DNA of 64,000 bases from M30B19 sp041741535 (GTDB lineage: Bacteria > Planctomycetota > Planctomycetia > Pirellulales > Pirellulaceae): NCBI GenBank assembly GCA_041741535.1, contig JBGSJV010000191.1:62001-126000 (forward strand), in the 5' to 3' direction. Under the pieces are notes generated by a model. That model was not told where the DNA came from. It ran no database searches and saw only the letters and a program-made list of their open reading frames with translations. Position 1 is the first letter of the stretch. The number at the start of each line of letters is the position of its first letter. A program made the position numbers and the translations under genes. Of this stretch, positions 27,001 through 34,541 are shown in pieces.

Positions 27001-27612
27001 CCACGCATCACGGGCTCGGTGGTCAATCAAAATGGACAGACCAACACGGTCGACTTGGAGAATGTCGGTTTGATTCTGGGGGTGACGCCACGGATTTCCC
27101 CCGATGGAACGGTGGTGATGGAAGTGGATGCCGAGAAGAGTCAACTCGGTACGGAAATCGACGGAATCCCGATCACCGTTTCCAACGACGGCACGATCAT
27201 CCGCTCGCCTCGAATTGAAACCACCACCGCTCAGACCACCGTCAGTGCCGCCAGCGGCGAAACGATTGTCTTGGGTGGTTTGATTTCGAAGTCGCAGCAA
27301 CAAGTGAATCGCAAAGTCCCGTGGCTGGGTGACCTGCCGGTTTTGGGACGACTGTTTCGTTTCGACAGCGACATTGGCAAACGCACGGAGCTGGTCATCA
27401 TCTTGACACCGCACGTGATTCGCTCGTCGTACGATAACGAACGAATCAAGGAACTAGAGTTGGCGCGGATGAGTTGGTGCGCGGCGGACGTGTATGAAGT
27501 TCATGGCGATATCAACATGGATCATCGCTTTTACGACACCGAAGCAGATACTCATGTTGTCTATCCCAACGGAGCACCACCGGAACTGCCCGGGTTGGAG
27601 GACAAGAAGTAG
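24001..27612 (+). CDS. Very long secretin (GspD/PilQ superfamily) with repeated N-domains
   Basis: Outer-membrane secretin of about 1,203 residues. GTG 24001 with AAGGA ten bases upstream gives a positively charged, hydrophobic leader. A region of 430 residues without known domains is followed by at least five secretin-N-like repeats. They begin near 434 (VYHLQHVSADAM), 505 (VYHLKNATAATV), 580, 672 (IFRIQHSDAASI) and 758 (VYHLKNAPARDI). The C-terminal secretin barrel follows (about 860-1160), with VPWLGDLPVLGRLFRF and LVIILTPHVI. GspD normally has four N-domains. A lipoprotein gene starts one base after the stop, a plausible pilotin-like or accessory partner. No other secretion genes are nearby. 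Confidence 0.92.
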   Translation: MKRTTSTIQRWFVGVQRIGFRCVPAIGSWAVACFISEPAFVAAFQLPPPTQNQRADSAETWQTLQVPAAQLDTAERLLQDLFSSRTDTTILLDRRRQEIRISGPEEVRRQSLRVAEAFGYVPSAESGRSPTLPGLPPVPPPNAPTTPDSAGTASARLLPGINDAGTLGVLTPRSRTQVIPKYQRQAYVDRVTALLGGKLQRQTRQGQTIYLYPVDQQRYVAFSFDDATNQLRFEGDPELVRQMESLTQALLATAPDPDSGIGLVRSQRTDRHKLARVLSAYLEPGKNQPRSTESPRGSGVTEQPSTGGVGQPGTRPNNPSPTSSIPAPRIIRPLSDPATARPQVRPVSFLTPIISQDLDVPAAILQFQDETGANQDNPTGRRQDDTLPDFGRNIEVEFLPDLDVIILRGRNQDLEQLAEIIEQLERLSEQTQPEVEVYHLQHVSADAMATLISQVDNDLIRGRQGRVTITSLSKPNALLLIGWGDAVVSIKDLIAKLDQPVAPDSQFKVYHLKNATAATVQTSLATFLTNRTALGIRARLMADARTNSVIVSASPRDFAEIDRIVEEMDRPEGMATSRGQVVVAKNVLATDLAQTLQLAISAIQTGDSRSAILELLTIDESGAEVIRSGALDNVSVTPQPRTNSVLVTAPPESLPLLLSLLEQLDQPGSSAQMKIFRIQHSDAASIVQVLRSLLPSETTTTQPFRLPNSGVASSVVPLRFSIDTRTNSVLAIGNEADLTVVEALVLRLDEKGALDRQTVVYHLKNAPARDISAAINQFLLNQRQLNQAAPGSTNPYQQLEQEVIIVPEPVGNRLILSATSRYFDEVSQLIQKLDEAPPQVMIQVLIAEVSLNSADEFGIELGLQDTVLFDRSLLGDLLTTVNSTTTSTPAGVVTVTEEIIQAASNQPGFNFNSTGPLGNSGSQRALSNSKATGGQGVSNFAVGRVNNELGFGGLVLSASGRNVSALLRALQESRRLEILSRPQIRSLDNQPAYIQVGQKVPRITGSVVNQNGQTNTVDLENVGLILGVTPRISPDGTVVMEVDAEKSQLGTEIDGIPITVSNDGTIIRSPRIETTTAQTTVSAASGETIVLGGLISKSQQQVNRKVPWLGDLPVLGRLFRFDSDIGKRTELVIILTPHVIRSSYDNERIKELELARMSWCAADVYEVHGDINMDHRFYDTEADTHVVYPNGAPPELPGLEDKK

Positions 27613-27613
27613 C

Positions 27614-28852
27614 ATGAAGCGATTCACCGTTCAGTCGTGCCTGATGTCGGGCCTCGTGTTCCTGGGGTTGGGTTCATTCAGTGGTTGCACTTCGTTTATT
27701 GGTCAAGAAAAGTCTGCGTCGGTCTGGCCATGGCAAAAGGCGGAAGAGGAGCCCAAGCTGCCCACGCGGATCTTGACGATTTGGACGGATGCCGTTCATC
27801 ATCAAGCCGGAGAAAAAGCCCAGCGAGGTTTTGGGGGTCGCGTCGTGTTTTACGCCGACGGTGAGCAACCCATTCAAGTCGACGGCACGCTCACGATTTA
27901 TGTGTTCGCCGACGAGCCTGGTCAAGAAAGTCCATCACCCGAACGGAAGTATGTCTTTCCCGCATCGGAGTTGAAGCAGCACTATAGCAAATGTAGTTTG
28001 GGCGATTCTTATAGCGTCTGGTTGCCATGGGATGTCGTTGGAGGCACTTCGCGTCAATTGACCTTGATCGCTCGATTCGATTCCAGCATCGGCGGTACGG
28101 TGATGTCGGATCCAGCCAAAAAAATGCTGCCGGGCTTATCAAAACGTCCCGTGTCTGAAGCAGATGTCACGACCACGCCAGCCGAGACTTCAACCGTCAC
28201 GGAAACGAAGGACTCCGGTCAACATGTCCCGTTGGCCGAGCCCCAAAAGCTGAACCCTCAAGTGGTGTCGGAGAGTCGTCCGACCAGCACACGTCCTGCC
28301 CCTGCCCAGCGAACCACCGCGAAATCAATCGCCGAGGTGCTGCAAGAGCAAGCAGGTGCTCCAAGTTCGCCGAAAAACGCCGAGCCCGAGGGTGAAGCGG
28401 ACGAGACCGGAGTGACGCAAGTGGGATACAACGAATCCGAAGTAAATTTGGCGCCAACTTCAGTCGATTCTTTGACCGTGAATTCGCGAGTCGAGACCAT
28501 TGAATTAGGACGCTTGCGTTCCAGCGCCACATCGGTCGTCAACGTCCCGCAACATTTGTTGCATGGAGCATGGAACGAGGTTCCGGAAGAGAACACGGAC
28601 GTGTCCGAAGTTCACAACCCAATACCACCTGCCTCTCCAGTTCCACGGACCAGCGTATCGTACGGTCGTCCTGGCGAAATCCGCACGAACTCTAGTTCAC
28701 GAACGCCGAGCGAAGACGAACCGACCGAATCGATCGAAGAACGCAAAGAAGAAACGTGGCCCCGTCGCAGTCGCACCATGGGAAGTAGTCGTCGTTCCAT
28801 CGCCGAATCGCGCCGAGACGCCATGGCCGAACGTCCTCCATTGAACAAATGA
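27614..28852 (+). CDS. Lipoprotein in operon with the secretin
   Basis: 412 residues with a lipoprotein signal (LGLGSFSGC, Cys near 24). The globular part (about 45-180) starts RILTIWTDAVHHQ and contains GFGGRVVFYADGEQPIQVDG and VWLPWDVVGGTSRQLTLIARF. It looks like a beta-sandwich and recurs in planctomycetes as far as I can judge. The C-terminal 230 residues are low-complexity, rich in Ser, Thr, Pro, Glu and Arg, ending in a strongly basic tail. One base separates it from the secretin stop, so the pair is co-transcribed. A role in secretin assembly is inferred from this context only. Confidence 0.8.
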   Translation: MKRFTVQSCLMSGLVFLGLGSFSGCTSFIGQEKSASVWPWQKAEEEPKLPTRILTIWTDAVHHQAGEKAQRGFGGRVVFYADGEQPIQVDGTLTIYVFADEPGQESPSPERKYVFPASELKQHYSKCSLGDSYSVWLPWDVVGGTSRQLTLIARFDSSIGGTVMSDPAKKMLPGLSKRPVSEADVTTTPAETSTVTETKDSGQHVPLAEPQKLNPQVVSESRPTSTRPAPAQRTTAKSIAEVLQEQAGAPSSPKNAEPEGEADETGVTQVGYNESEVNLAPTSVDSLTVNSRVETIELGRLRSSATSVVNVPQHLLHGAWNEVPEENTDVSEVHNPIPPASPVPRTSVSYGRPGEIRTNSSSRTPSEDEPTESIEERKEETWPRRSRTMGSSRRSIAESRRDAMAERPPLNK

Positions 28853-28878
28853 TAATTATGGCGAAGCATGGGCAATGG

Positions 28879-29520
28879 CTATCGGACAACGGAAACTTGA
28901 TCAATGACGGAAGAAACCCCCGGTTGCATCGATGTGATCAGAACGGCCAATGCTCGTTGATGTTCTGTTTCTACTTGACCGGACAGGTAGGCGACTCGAT
29001 TCTCGAGGCGAACTTCGAGCGAGTGGGGTCCGATTCGCTCGATGGCTTGAGTGATTTCGAGCCGAGTTTGTTCGATCCGGTCGACCGCTTCAACTTGGTT
29101 CCCCGTGCTCGATGCAAGCGGTTCGAAGGCCAAGATCAAACGTGGCGCGTAGGGTTGGGCTGGGCCGGTGGGAGCCAGTCGTCGATTGATTTGTGTCGCG
29201 AGATCTGTAGCGGGCGGAAGTGATTCGACGGCCGATTGGACTCGGCCGGATTCGATCACCGCTCCCGACCCCACAAACCGTGTGGTCGCTTGATCCGACC
29301 CCACGAACTCGCCGGGCCGGCGCCGATCTCGCAGGAAACGTTCTGATCCGGTAATCCCACCAGCCGTTTCTGCTTCCGCCGCGGCATTTTGCAGCCGTTG
29401 CGGTCCGGGCTGCCGTTGCAAGGGCCGACCAAACGTGCGCTGTTGTTGAGCGTCTGCACCCGATATGTTGATCATGACCAAGAACAACATGATCAAGCCT
29501 TGGAGGGCTAGTTTTTGCAT
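28879..29520 (-). CDS. Secreted protein with BON-like C-terminal domain
   Basis: 213 residues. The signal peptide ends near ISGADAQ. A Gln/Arg/Pro-rich linker is followed by a C-terminal segment of about 65 residues, with EVRLENRVAYLSGQV and a final VIDQVSVVR, matching the alpha/beta pattern of BON domains. BON domains bind phospholipid or partner proteins in the periplasm. It is convergent with the secretin lipoprotein gene (26-base gap), which may be coincidence. AAAAAGG lies seven bases before the ATG. Confidence 0.72.
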   Translation of the reverse strand: MQKLALQGLIMLFLVMINISGADAQQQRTFGRPLQRQPGPQRLQNAAAEAETAGGITGSERFLRDRRRPGEFVGSDQATTRFVGSGAVIESGRVQSAVESLPPATDLATQINRRLAPTGPAQPYAPRLILAFEPLASSTGNQVEAVDRIEQTRLEITQAIERIGPHSLEVRLENRVAYLSGQVETEHQRALAVLITSMQPGVSSVIDQVSVVR

Positions 29521-29558
29521 CGGGCTACCTTTTTGGCGAAAATGGGCTACCGGTCATG

Positions 29559-29606
29559 GTAGTGGACCGCTCCGCGGTCCAACTGGATCGCGGAGCGATC
29601 CACTAC
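29559..29606. repeat. REP-like inverted pair (BIME-like)
   Basis: Two 23-base units facing each other with a two-base gap: GTAGTGGACCGCTCCGCGGT + CCA, then its inverted partner ending GATCCACTAC. Each has a GTAG head and a palindromic body. The plus-strand unit is the same family as the array at 1580-1679. It lies in the 337-base region 29521-29857 between divergent genes, where I see no other features. Confidence 0.85.
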
Positions 29607-29857
29607 AATGGCCGGTCTTCGGTTCCTGTCGTCCGTGACGAGTCACGACTTGATGAAATTGTATCACGGCCATCGGAATCTTTGATGTGTTTAACGGACA
29701 GAAGGATTGCACGCGTCGAAAGGGGTGACGCATGTTGCCGACGCGGGGCCATTCGATTATCGTGGTCCAGTGGAGTAGCTGAATACCCACCGCCATTTCG
29801 GAAGCCTTGAGGATAACGCAACGTCCAGGAATTTTTAGCTTACTGCGAGACCATTTG

Positions 29858-30880
29858 ATGACGACGCGAGATATCGGGACAATTTCTGGAATGCATGGAC
29901 AAGCCTGTTTGAGCAGCTTTCTCTTTGGCTTGTTTTTCATGGTCGCCGTTGTTGTGAACGGACAGGAATCGAACGGACAAGATTCGAATCGTGCCGTTAC
30001 GGACTCCTCGCTTCAAGAATTGGAGCGGTTGACGTCCCAGCATGTACCGAATTTGATTCGCGTCACCGCTGGTGTTTATTCCGGTGGGTTGCCTGAGGGG
30101 GAGGCTGCGTTTCGTGAACTAGCGGACTTAGGAATCAAGACCATCATCAGTGTCGATGGCATGAAACCCGATGTTGAAACGGCCGCGAGATTTGGTTTGC
30201 GTTACGTGCATTTGCCACACGGCTATGATGGAATTTCGGAATCTCGCAGCCAGGAACTGGCGAAAGCGATTCGCGATTTGCCTGGCCCCATTCTTTTACA
30301 TTGTCATCACGGCAAGCATCGTAGCCCAACGGCCGCTGCGGTTGCCTGTGTGTTGTCGGGCAAGATCGATTCTTCCATTGCCCCGTCCGTGCTGAAATTG
30401 GCGGGCACCAGTCCGCACTACCTTGGCTTGTACCAAGTCGCCCAACAATCGCGGCCACTTACCGACGAGCAATTGGATGCGGTCCAGGTCGAGTTCAAGC
30501 CGATCGCTGACGTGCCGCCCATGACGGAAGCCATGGTTGAAATGGAGCACCGTTTGGGCCACTTGCAGTTGATCGAAAAAACGAACTGGCGAGCCCCAGC
30601 GTCACACCCCGATTTGGTGCCTGCTCATGAAGCGTTGCTGCTGCGGGAATTGTACGCCGAGTTGTTGCGTTCCGACGAAGTGGCCAACACGTCGGACGAG
30701 TTCAAGACTTGGCTCAAAGACGGAGCGGCATTAGTGCAGGATTTGGAACGCGATCTTGCCGCCGTGACGACCAGCAACGAACCGGCCGAACTTCAGCTGC
30801 AGCTCGTGAAAACTCAAAAGGCGATTCAAGCCAATTGCCAAGGCTGCCATCGCCAATTCCGCGATGTGCCCCGGCGTTAA
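29858..30880 (+). CDS. Exported dual-specificity-type phosphatase fused to a cytochrome c'-like domain
   Basis: 340 residues from ATG 29858 (ATG 29891 is an alternative). A hydrophobic leader (SSFLFGLFFMVAVVV) directs export. Residues about 70-215 form a cysteine-phosphatase domain with P-loop HCHHGKHRS, Cys149 to Arg155 (CX5R), and a likely acid loop HLPHGYDG. The last 110 residues are helical and end NCQGCHRQFR, with CxxCH at 327-331. This matches the C-terminal haem site and following Phe-Arg of cytochrome c'. Both active sites are intact. Covalent haem attachment needs export, which the leader supports. I know of no characterised protein of this make-up. The substrate and haem ligand are unknown. 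Confidence 0.85.
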   Translation: MTTRDIGTISGMHGQACLSSFLFGLFFMVAVVVNGQESNGQDSNRAVTDSSLQELERLTSQHVPNLIRVTAGVYSGGLPEGEAAFRELADLGIKTIISVDGMKPDVETAARFGLRYVHLPHGYDGISESRSQELAKAIRDLPGPILLHCHHGKHRSPTAAAVACVLSGKIDSSIAPSVLKLAGTSPHYLGLYQVAQQSRPLTDEQLDAVQVEFKPIADVPPMTEAMVEMEHRLGHLQLIEKTNWRAPASHPDLVPAHEALLLRELYAELLRSDEVANTSDEFKTWLKDGAALVQDLERDLAAVTTSNEPAELQLQLVKTQKAIQANCQGCHRQFRDVPRR

Positions 30881-30908
30881 TTTCAAAATCGAACCTTCGA
30901 GTGTATTT

Positions 30909-30940
30909 CATCCGCAGTCCGGCATTGCCATCCGTAGGCA
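30909..30940 (+). repeat. Solitary copy of the GxxExxY-associated repeat
   Basis: CATCCGCAGTCCGGCATTGC then CATCCGTAGGCA. This 32-base unit is the one that clusters around 45.8-47.6 kb. It lies 28 bases after the phosphatase-cytochrome stop. Confidence 0.75.
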
Positions 30941-31013
30941 GTTCCCAGGCCGTCAATTGGGCATGATCGGTTCACGCGAAACCGAACGAAACCCAACAGG
31001 TCGCCTGCCGTAT

Positions 31014-32294
31014 TTACTCGAGCCAATACATCGACTCGGTGGGGCCTTGATACTTGACCGCCATCTCCGGCGTGAGGTAGGGCGTTTCTCCTTGATTCAA
31101 CGATTCGACGCCGCCGATTACCATGCCTGAGGTGAGCAGCGTGCGCTCGATGGGGTAAATCGTTTTGCCATCGACGATCATCTGTTCCACATGCCGAGTC
31201 AACGGATTGAAAAAATCGGCGGTTGTCGCACTGGAGCCGGGCATCGGCAACATCATTTGGCATCCGACGATCTTGTCATTGTCAGCGCGCAAGCCGGCGT
31301 AATTGAAGTCTTGAATGCCGGTCAAGAACATGGAGGTGCGGAACCCGTCGCGGTGTTCGATGAAATAGGCAGTGGTGTTCGGCAACACGCGCCGCGCCCA
31401 TTCGATCGACAGCCGATCGGTGGGATAACCATGTTCTACTGGCAAGGTGTGACTTCGCGCCAACGCGGACAAGAAAAGCCGTTGCGTTTGGTCTTGTTTG
31501 GCCAATTGTTCCCAAACTTTGTCGCCTTTGATAGCGTGCACGGAAGAAATCCCCACTTCGCCGCCACGCCGTCGTTCCGACATGCATTGTGCGGTCTCCA
31601 ACGCGTGAAAGTCGTAACTGTCGACGCCACCGTAGGCTACGCACACACTTTCACGCAGGGGGACATCGAAGGGCATATCGATTGACGGCAATCGCCAAGT
31701 CACGGGCAAGGAAGATCCTGCATAGAAGGCAAAACCCAATCGCCGCGAGTCGTCCACCATTTCTTGGCACTCGCTCCAGGTGGTCGAAAGGTGTTTGTCA
31801 TTAAAAACCGGAACACTGCGTCCGCTCTCTTCGAACACTTTGACGATTTTCTTGAACCATTCGTAGCGAGGGTACCGTGTTTGACCTTTTTCGTTTCGTG
31901 GGTAATCGCCATGCTCTGCGATGATCACGACCCCATCGACCGCCAACTTCTCGCCTCCAAGAGTGAGCGCTTCCTCAATCGACGGAAACACGGGCGATTG
32001 GTATTTCTCGAAACGTTGTCGCCCCAAGTCATTGACCGGGAACTGGTCGATGTAAACACCAGACATCTCGACCATGGGCTCGCGCCATTGACCACCCATC
32101 ATGTAGCCAATCGTCAGGCGGTCCAAAAAATGTTGCGCGTGCGAGTGCTGGAAGACCGTGGTGCCCAGGAACGCGATTTTGGGACGCCGAGTGGCTAACA
32201 GCTGACGACCATTGGCGGCCCCCAACGTAAGGGCTCCCCAGGCACTCAAGCCTGCACCGATTCCGGCTTGATGGAATTGACGACGATTGAGCAT
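31014..32294 (-). CDS. Tat-exported protein of unknown function
   Basis: 426 residues. The start MLNRRQFHQAG is set by GGAGG eight bases upstream and gives a twin-arginine signal followed by a hydrophobic stretch (IGAGLSAWGALTLGAANG). The mature part begins with a Rossmann-like RPKIAFLGTTVF and contains VDGVVIIAEHGDYP and conserved-looking VAYGGVDSYDFHALE. The overall look is of a periplasmic alpha/beta protein related to oxidoreductase-like planctomycete proteins, but I cannot name the family. It starts two bases after the creatininase-like gene stop, so the two are co-transcribed and probably work together. Confidence 0.8.
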   Translation of the reverse strand: MLNRRQFHQAGIGAGLSAWGALTLGAANGRQLLATRRPKIAFLGTTVFQHSHAQHFLDRLTIGYMMGGQWREPMVEMSGVYIDQFPVNDLGRQRFEKYQSPVFPSIEEALTLGGEKLAVDGVVIIAEHGDYPRNEKGQTRYPRYEWFKKIVKVFEESGRSVPVFNDKHLSTTWSECQEMVDDSRRLGFAFYAGSSLPVTWRLPSIDMPFDVPLRESVCVAYGGVDSYDFHALETAQCMSERRRGGEVGISSVHAIKGDKVWEQLAKQDQTQRLFLSALARSHTLPVEHGYPTDRLSIEWARRVLPNTTAYFIEHRDGFRTSMFLTGIQDFNYAGLRADNDKIVGCQMMLPMPGSSATTADFFNPLTRHVEQMIVDGKTIYPIERTLLTSGMVIGGVESLNQGETPYLTPEMAVKYQGPTESMYWLE

Positions 32295-32296
32295 GT

Positions 32297-33055
32297 TCAT
32301 TCCCTCCACGGATGGCCATTCCAACGACGGATGCGGTCAACCAAGGCCGCAACGCCCGTTGCAAATAGTGTAAACAAATACTCGCCCTTTTCGGGGCTGG
32401 CTAAAGCCGGAAAGCCGATATGGCCGACTGCGGATCGATCCGGCGTCACCCAAGCTCGATAGGCCGGCAAGAAACTGCCCTGGGGATCGACGTCGGCGGC
32501 CTGTTGATAATCGCCGACCAACTGCGGGACCAACTGCAGCATCATCGACGTTTCCCATTCGCAGGCATGCCCCATCTCGGTTTGTCGAAACCCGACTGCC
32601 GGATCGACGTCGGTCGGACGCAATTTCCAATACGAACTAAATAGCAATAACAAATCGTCACGTCGCCGTTGTTGTTGTCGAATTTCGAACAGCGACTGTT
32701 GGCCGGGAATATCATTACCGCCATGACCATTAAGGACCAGTATTCGGCGAAACCCATCTTCGAGGAAGTTGTTGACCAGGCCTTGCACAAGGTCCAAATA
32801 CAACCGCGGTTGAGCGGACAGGGTTCCCGGAAAATCGCGATGGTGGTGCGAATTGCCCAGCCATTGTAGTGGCGCGATCAAGACCTCGGCCGATCGCGCG
32901 GCTTCGGTGCGTCGCACAATTTCGCCTAACAAGTAGCTGTCCGTAAACAACGGCAAGTGGGCGCCGTGCTGCTCATGGGCGGCGATCGGAATGATCACGG
33001 GCAGATCTCGATCGAGGTTGCGAACTTGCGGCGACGTCAAATCAGCCAACAACAT
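32297..33055 (-). CDS. Creatininase-family amidohydrolase
   Basis: 252 residues of the creatininase superfamily, metal-dependent amidohydrolases acting on cyclic amides or formamides. Metal-site motifs are PIAAHEQHGAHLPLFTD, LVLNGHGGN and MGHACEWETS. Family members act in creatinine breakdown, riboflavin/F420 synthesis (ArfB) and in peptide-cofactor maturation, so the substrate is open. It lies 31 bases after the acyltransferase gene and overlaps the ribosome-binding region of the Tat-protein gene. The three appear to form one operon. Confidence 0.88.
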   Translation of the reverse strand: MLLADLTSPQVRNLDRDLPVIIPIAAHEQHGAHLPLFTDSYLLGEIVRRTEAARSAEVLIAPLQWLGNSHHHRDFPGTLSAQPRLYLDLVQGLVNNFLEDGFRRILVLNGHGGNDIPGQQSLFEIRQQQRRRDDLLLLFSSYWKLRPTDVDPAVGFRQTEMGHACEWETSMMLQLVPQLVGDYQQAADVDPQGSFLPAYRAWVTPDRSAVGHIGFPALASPEKGEYLFTLFATGVAALVDRIRRWNGHPWRE

Positions 33056-33086
33056 ACACGTCTTCCGTTTAAATCATTGAATCCAA

Positions 33087-34307
33087 TTAGCCGGTATACA
33101 ACGGTGATTCCAGACCCAATCGAGTCAGCATGGCTTGCAAGCGATCAAAGACCAGTTGAACCAACGGGTCGCCATCAGCTCCGCGCCGCCCGGCTCGGTC
33201 GGTTGTAACTTCAACGGCTTCGCCGATTTCGATCACGCTCTTGAGTGGCCGAAACAGCGGTGCCTTGTCGGTGATGTCTTCTTCAAAACGTTCGACGGTT
33301 TCACGGATGCGATCGACCGTCGGGCGTTCGTTCACGTAGGTGAGCGGAAAACAGGCCATTTGATAGGCGATGTAAGTGTCGCGCAGTTCCGAGAATCGGG
33401 CGGGCATCTCGTGGGCCGGAACTTTGCCTTCCGCCATGTCCGGCAGGATCTTGGTTCGCAGGGTCTTGATTCGCGCCGAGGTGATGCCCGTCTGCGGACC
33501 GCCCAGCCATTTGCTTTCCAGTGGTTGCAAGAGTCGTTCGATCAAGTTGATCAATCGTTCTTCAAGAGTGCCCGTTTGCTCATGGCCAAACATCTCGATC
33601 TCTTTGATCGAAAGCAACGCCATTCCAATCCGGTTGATGCGGGGCAACAGGTCCGCGACGCGATTGGGTTGCCAGGTGAGTCGTTCTTCGATGCGATCCA
33701 AAATGGGCGTGACGGCGGACTCCAAGTCTCCTTCGTACCGGTAGTGAAATGCAATGGGGTGGATGACGGTTTTGCCGCCATCGCTGGCTTGTCGCTTCTT
33801 GGCCCCGGTGCGCGCGATAAAGCCAAGTCCGTCCATGAACGGCATCAAACGGTCGGCGGTGCGGCTGGTCGAGCCCTCAGGAAAAATCACCAGCGGTCGT
33901 TCGTGAGTTTCCAAAATCGTCAGGGCGTAATCGATCGAGGCCCGGTCCAGACCTTCGCGGTTGACACTAAAGGCCCCCAGGCCACGCACGACTTGAGTTG
34001 TCAGCCAACCTTGGTTGAACACATGCCAGCTGGCCATGGCAAATAGATCGATTTTCAGTTCCTCCTCCAGAAATCCAAAGGCGATGGGATCCGCCGTGCG
34101 ACTATGGTTGGGCGCCAAGACAATGCTATGTCCGGCGGCAACCGACTCGCGGAGATGTGCTGCGCCCCGGACTTCGTGCCCTCGGACACCTTCTAGTTTC
34201 CAAATGAGCCTGTGATGGAACCGAATGAACCGCGAAATCTTGGAAAACCAGCGACTGCGGTACGGAGGAATAAACCGATAAGGCTTCAGTGAAAAAATCT
34301 CTTGCAT
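33087..34307 (-). CDS. PlsC-like 1-acylglycerol-3-phosphate acyltransferase
   Basis: 406 residues. The N-terminal 240 residues hold the acyltransferase motifs: HX4D as NHSRTADP, then FSVNREG and FPEGSTSR. These transfer fatty acyl groups to glycerophospholipid precursors at the membrane. The C-terminal half (about 250-406) is helical and has no recognised domain, so the protein is well over PlsC length (about 240). It may be specialised, for example in lipid remodelling. ATG 34307 follows AAGGA. It is the first gene of a three-gene operon with the creatininase-like and Tat proteins. Confidence 0.88.
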   Translation of the reverse strand: MQEIFSLKPYRFIPPYRSRWFSKISRFIRFHHRLIWKLEGVRGHEVRGAAHLRESVAAGHSIVLAPNHSRTADPIAFGFLEEELKIDLFAMASWHVFNQGWLTTQVVRGLGAFSVNREGLDRASIDYALTILETHERPLVIFPEGSTSRTADRLMPFMDGLGFIARTGAKKRQASDGGKTVIHPIAFHYRYEGDLESAVTPILDRIEERLTWQPNRVADLLPRINRIGMALLSIKEIEMFGHEQTGTLEERLINLIERLLQPLESKWLGGPQTGITSARIKTLRTKILPDMAEGKVPAHEMPARFSELRDTYIAYQMACFPLTYVNERPTVDRIRETVERFEEDITDKAPLFRPLKSVIEIGEAVEVTTDRAGRRGADGDPLVQLVFDRLQAMLTRLGLESPLYTG

Positions 34308-34328
34308 CGAATTCCTTGGTTCTAATCT

Positions 34329-34400
34329 AGCCACCGTCGCCAGAAGGTAGCTACGGTTTGTCATCCGGGTGTCCTCCACCGTCTGGCGACGGTAGCGACT
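34329..34400. repeat. Paired palindromic repeat upstream of the acyltransferase gene
   Basis: Two related units, CCACCGTCGCCAGAAGGTAG and CCACCGTCTGGCGACGGTAG, about 45 bases apart. The second forms a CCGTC-TGGC-GACGG hairpin and ends in GGTAG. They lie between the divergent acyltransferase and recombinase genes and resemble the other GTAG-type repeats. Confidence 0.55.
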
Positions 34401-34541
34401 CCGTTCGTCCTACAACCGTTACAGCCGGGGAGTTGTTTGGCCGATGATGAATGAAAGCCGGTGCCTCTCGGTCCCAACCCCGTTCATATCGCGAACAATG
34501 GAGGGCCACAAAACACCAAAATTCAACTCACCGGGGTTCTC

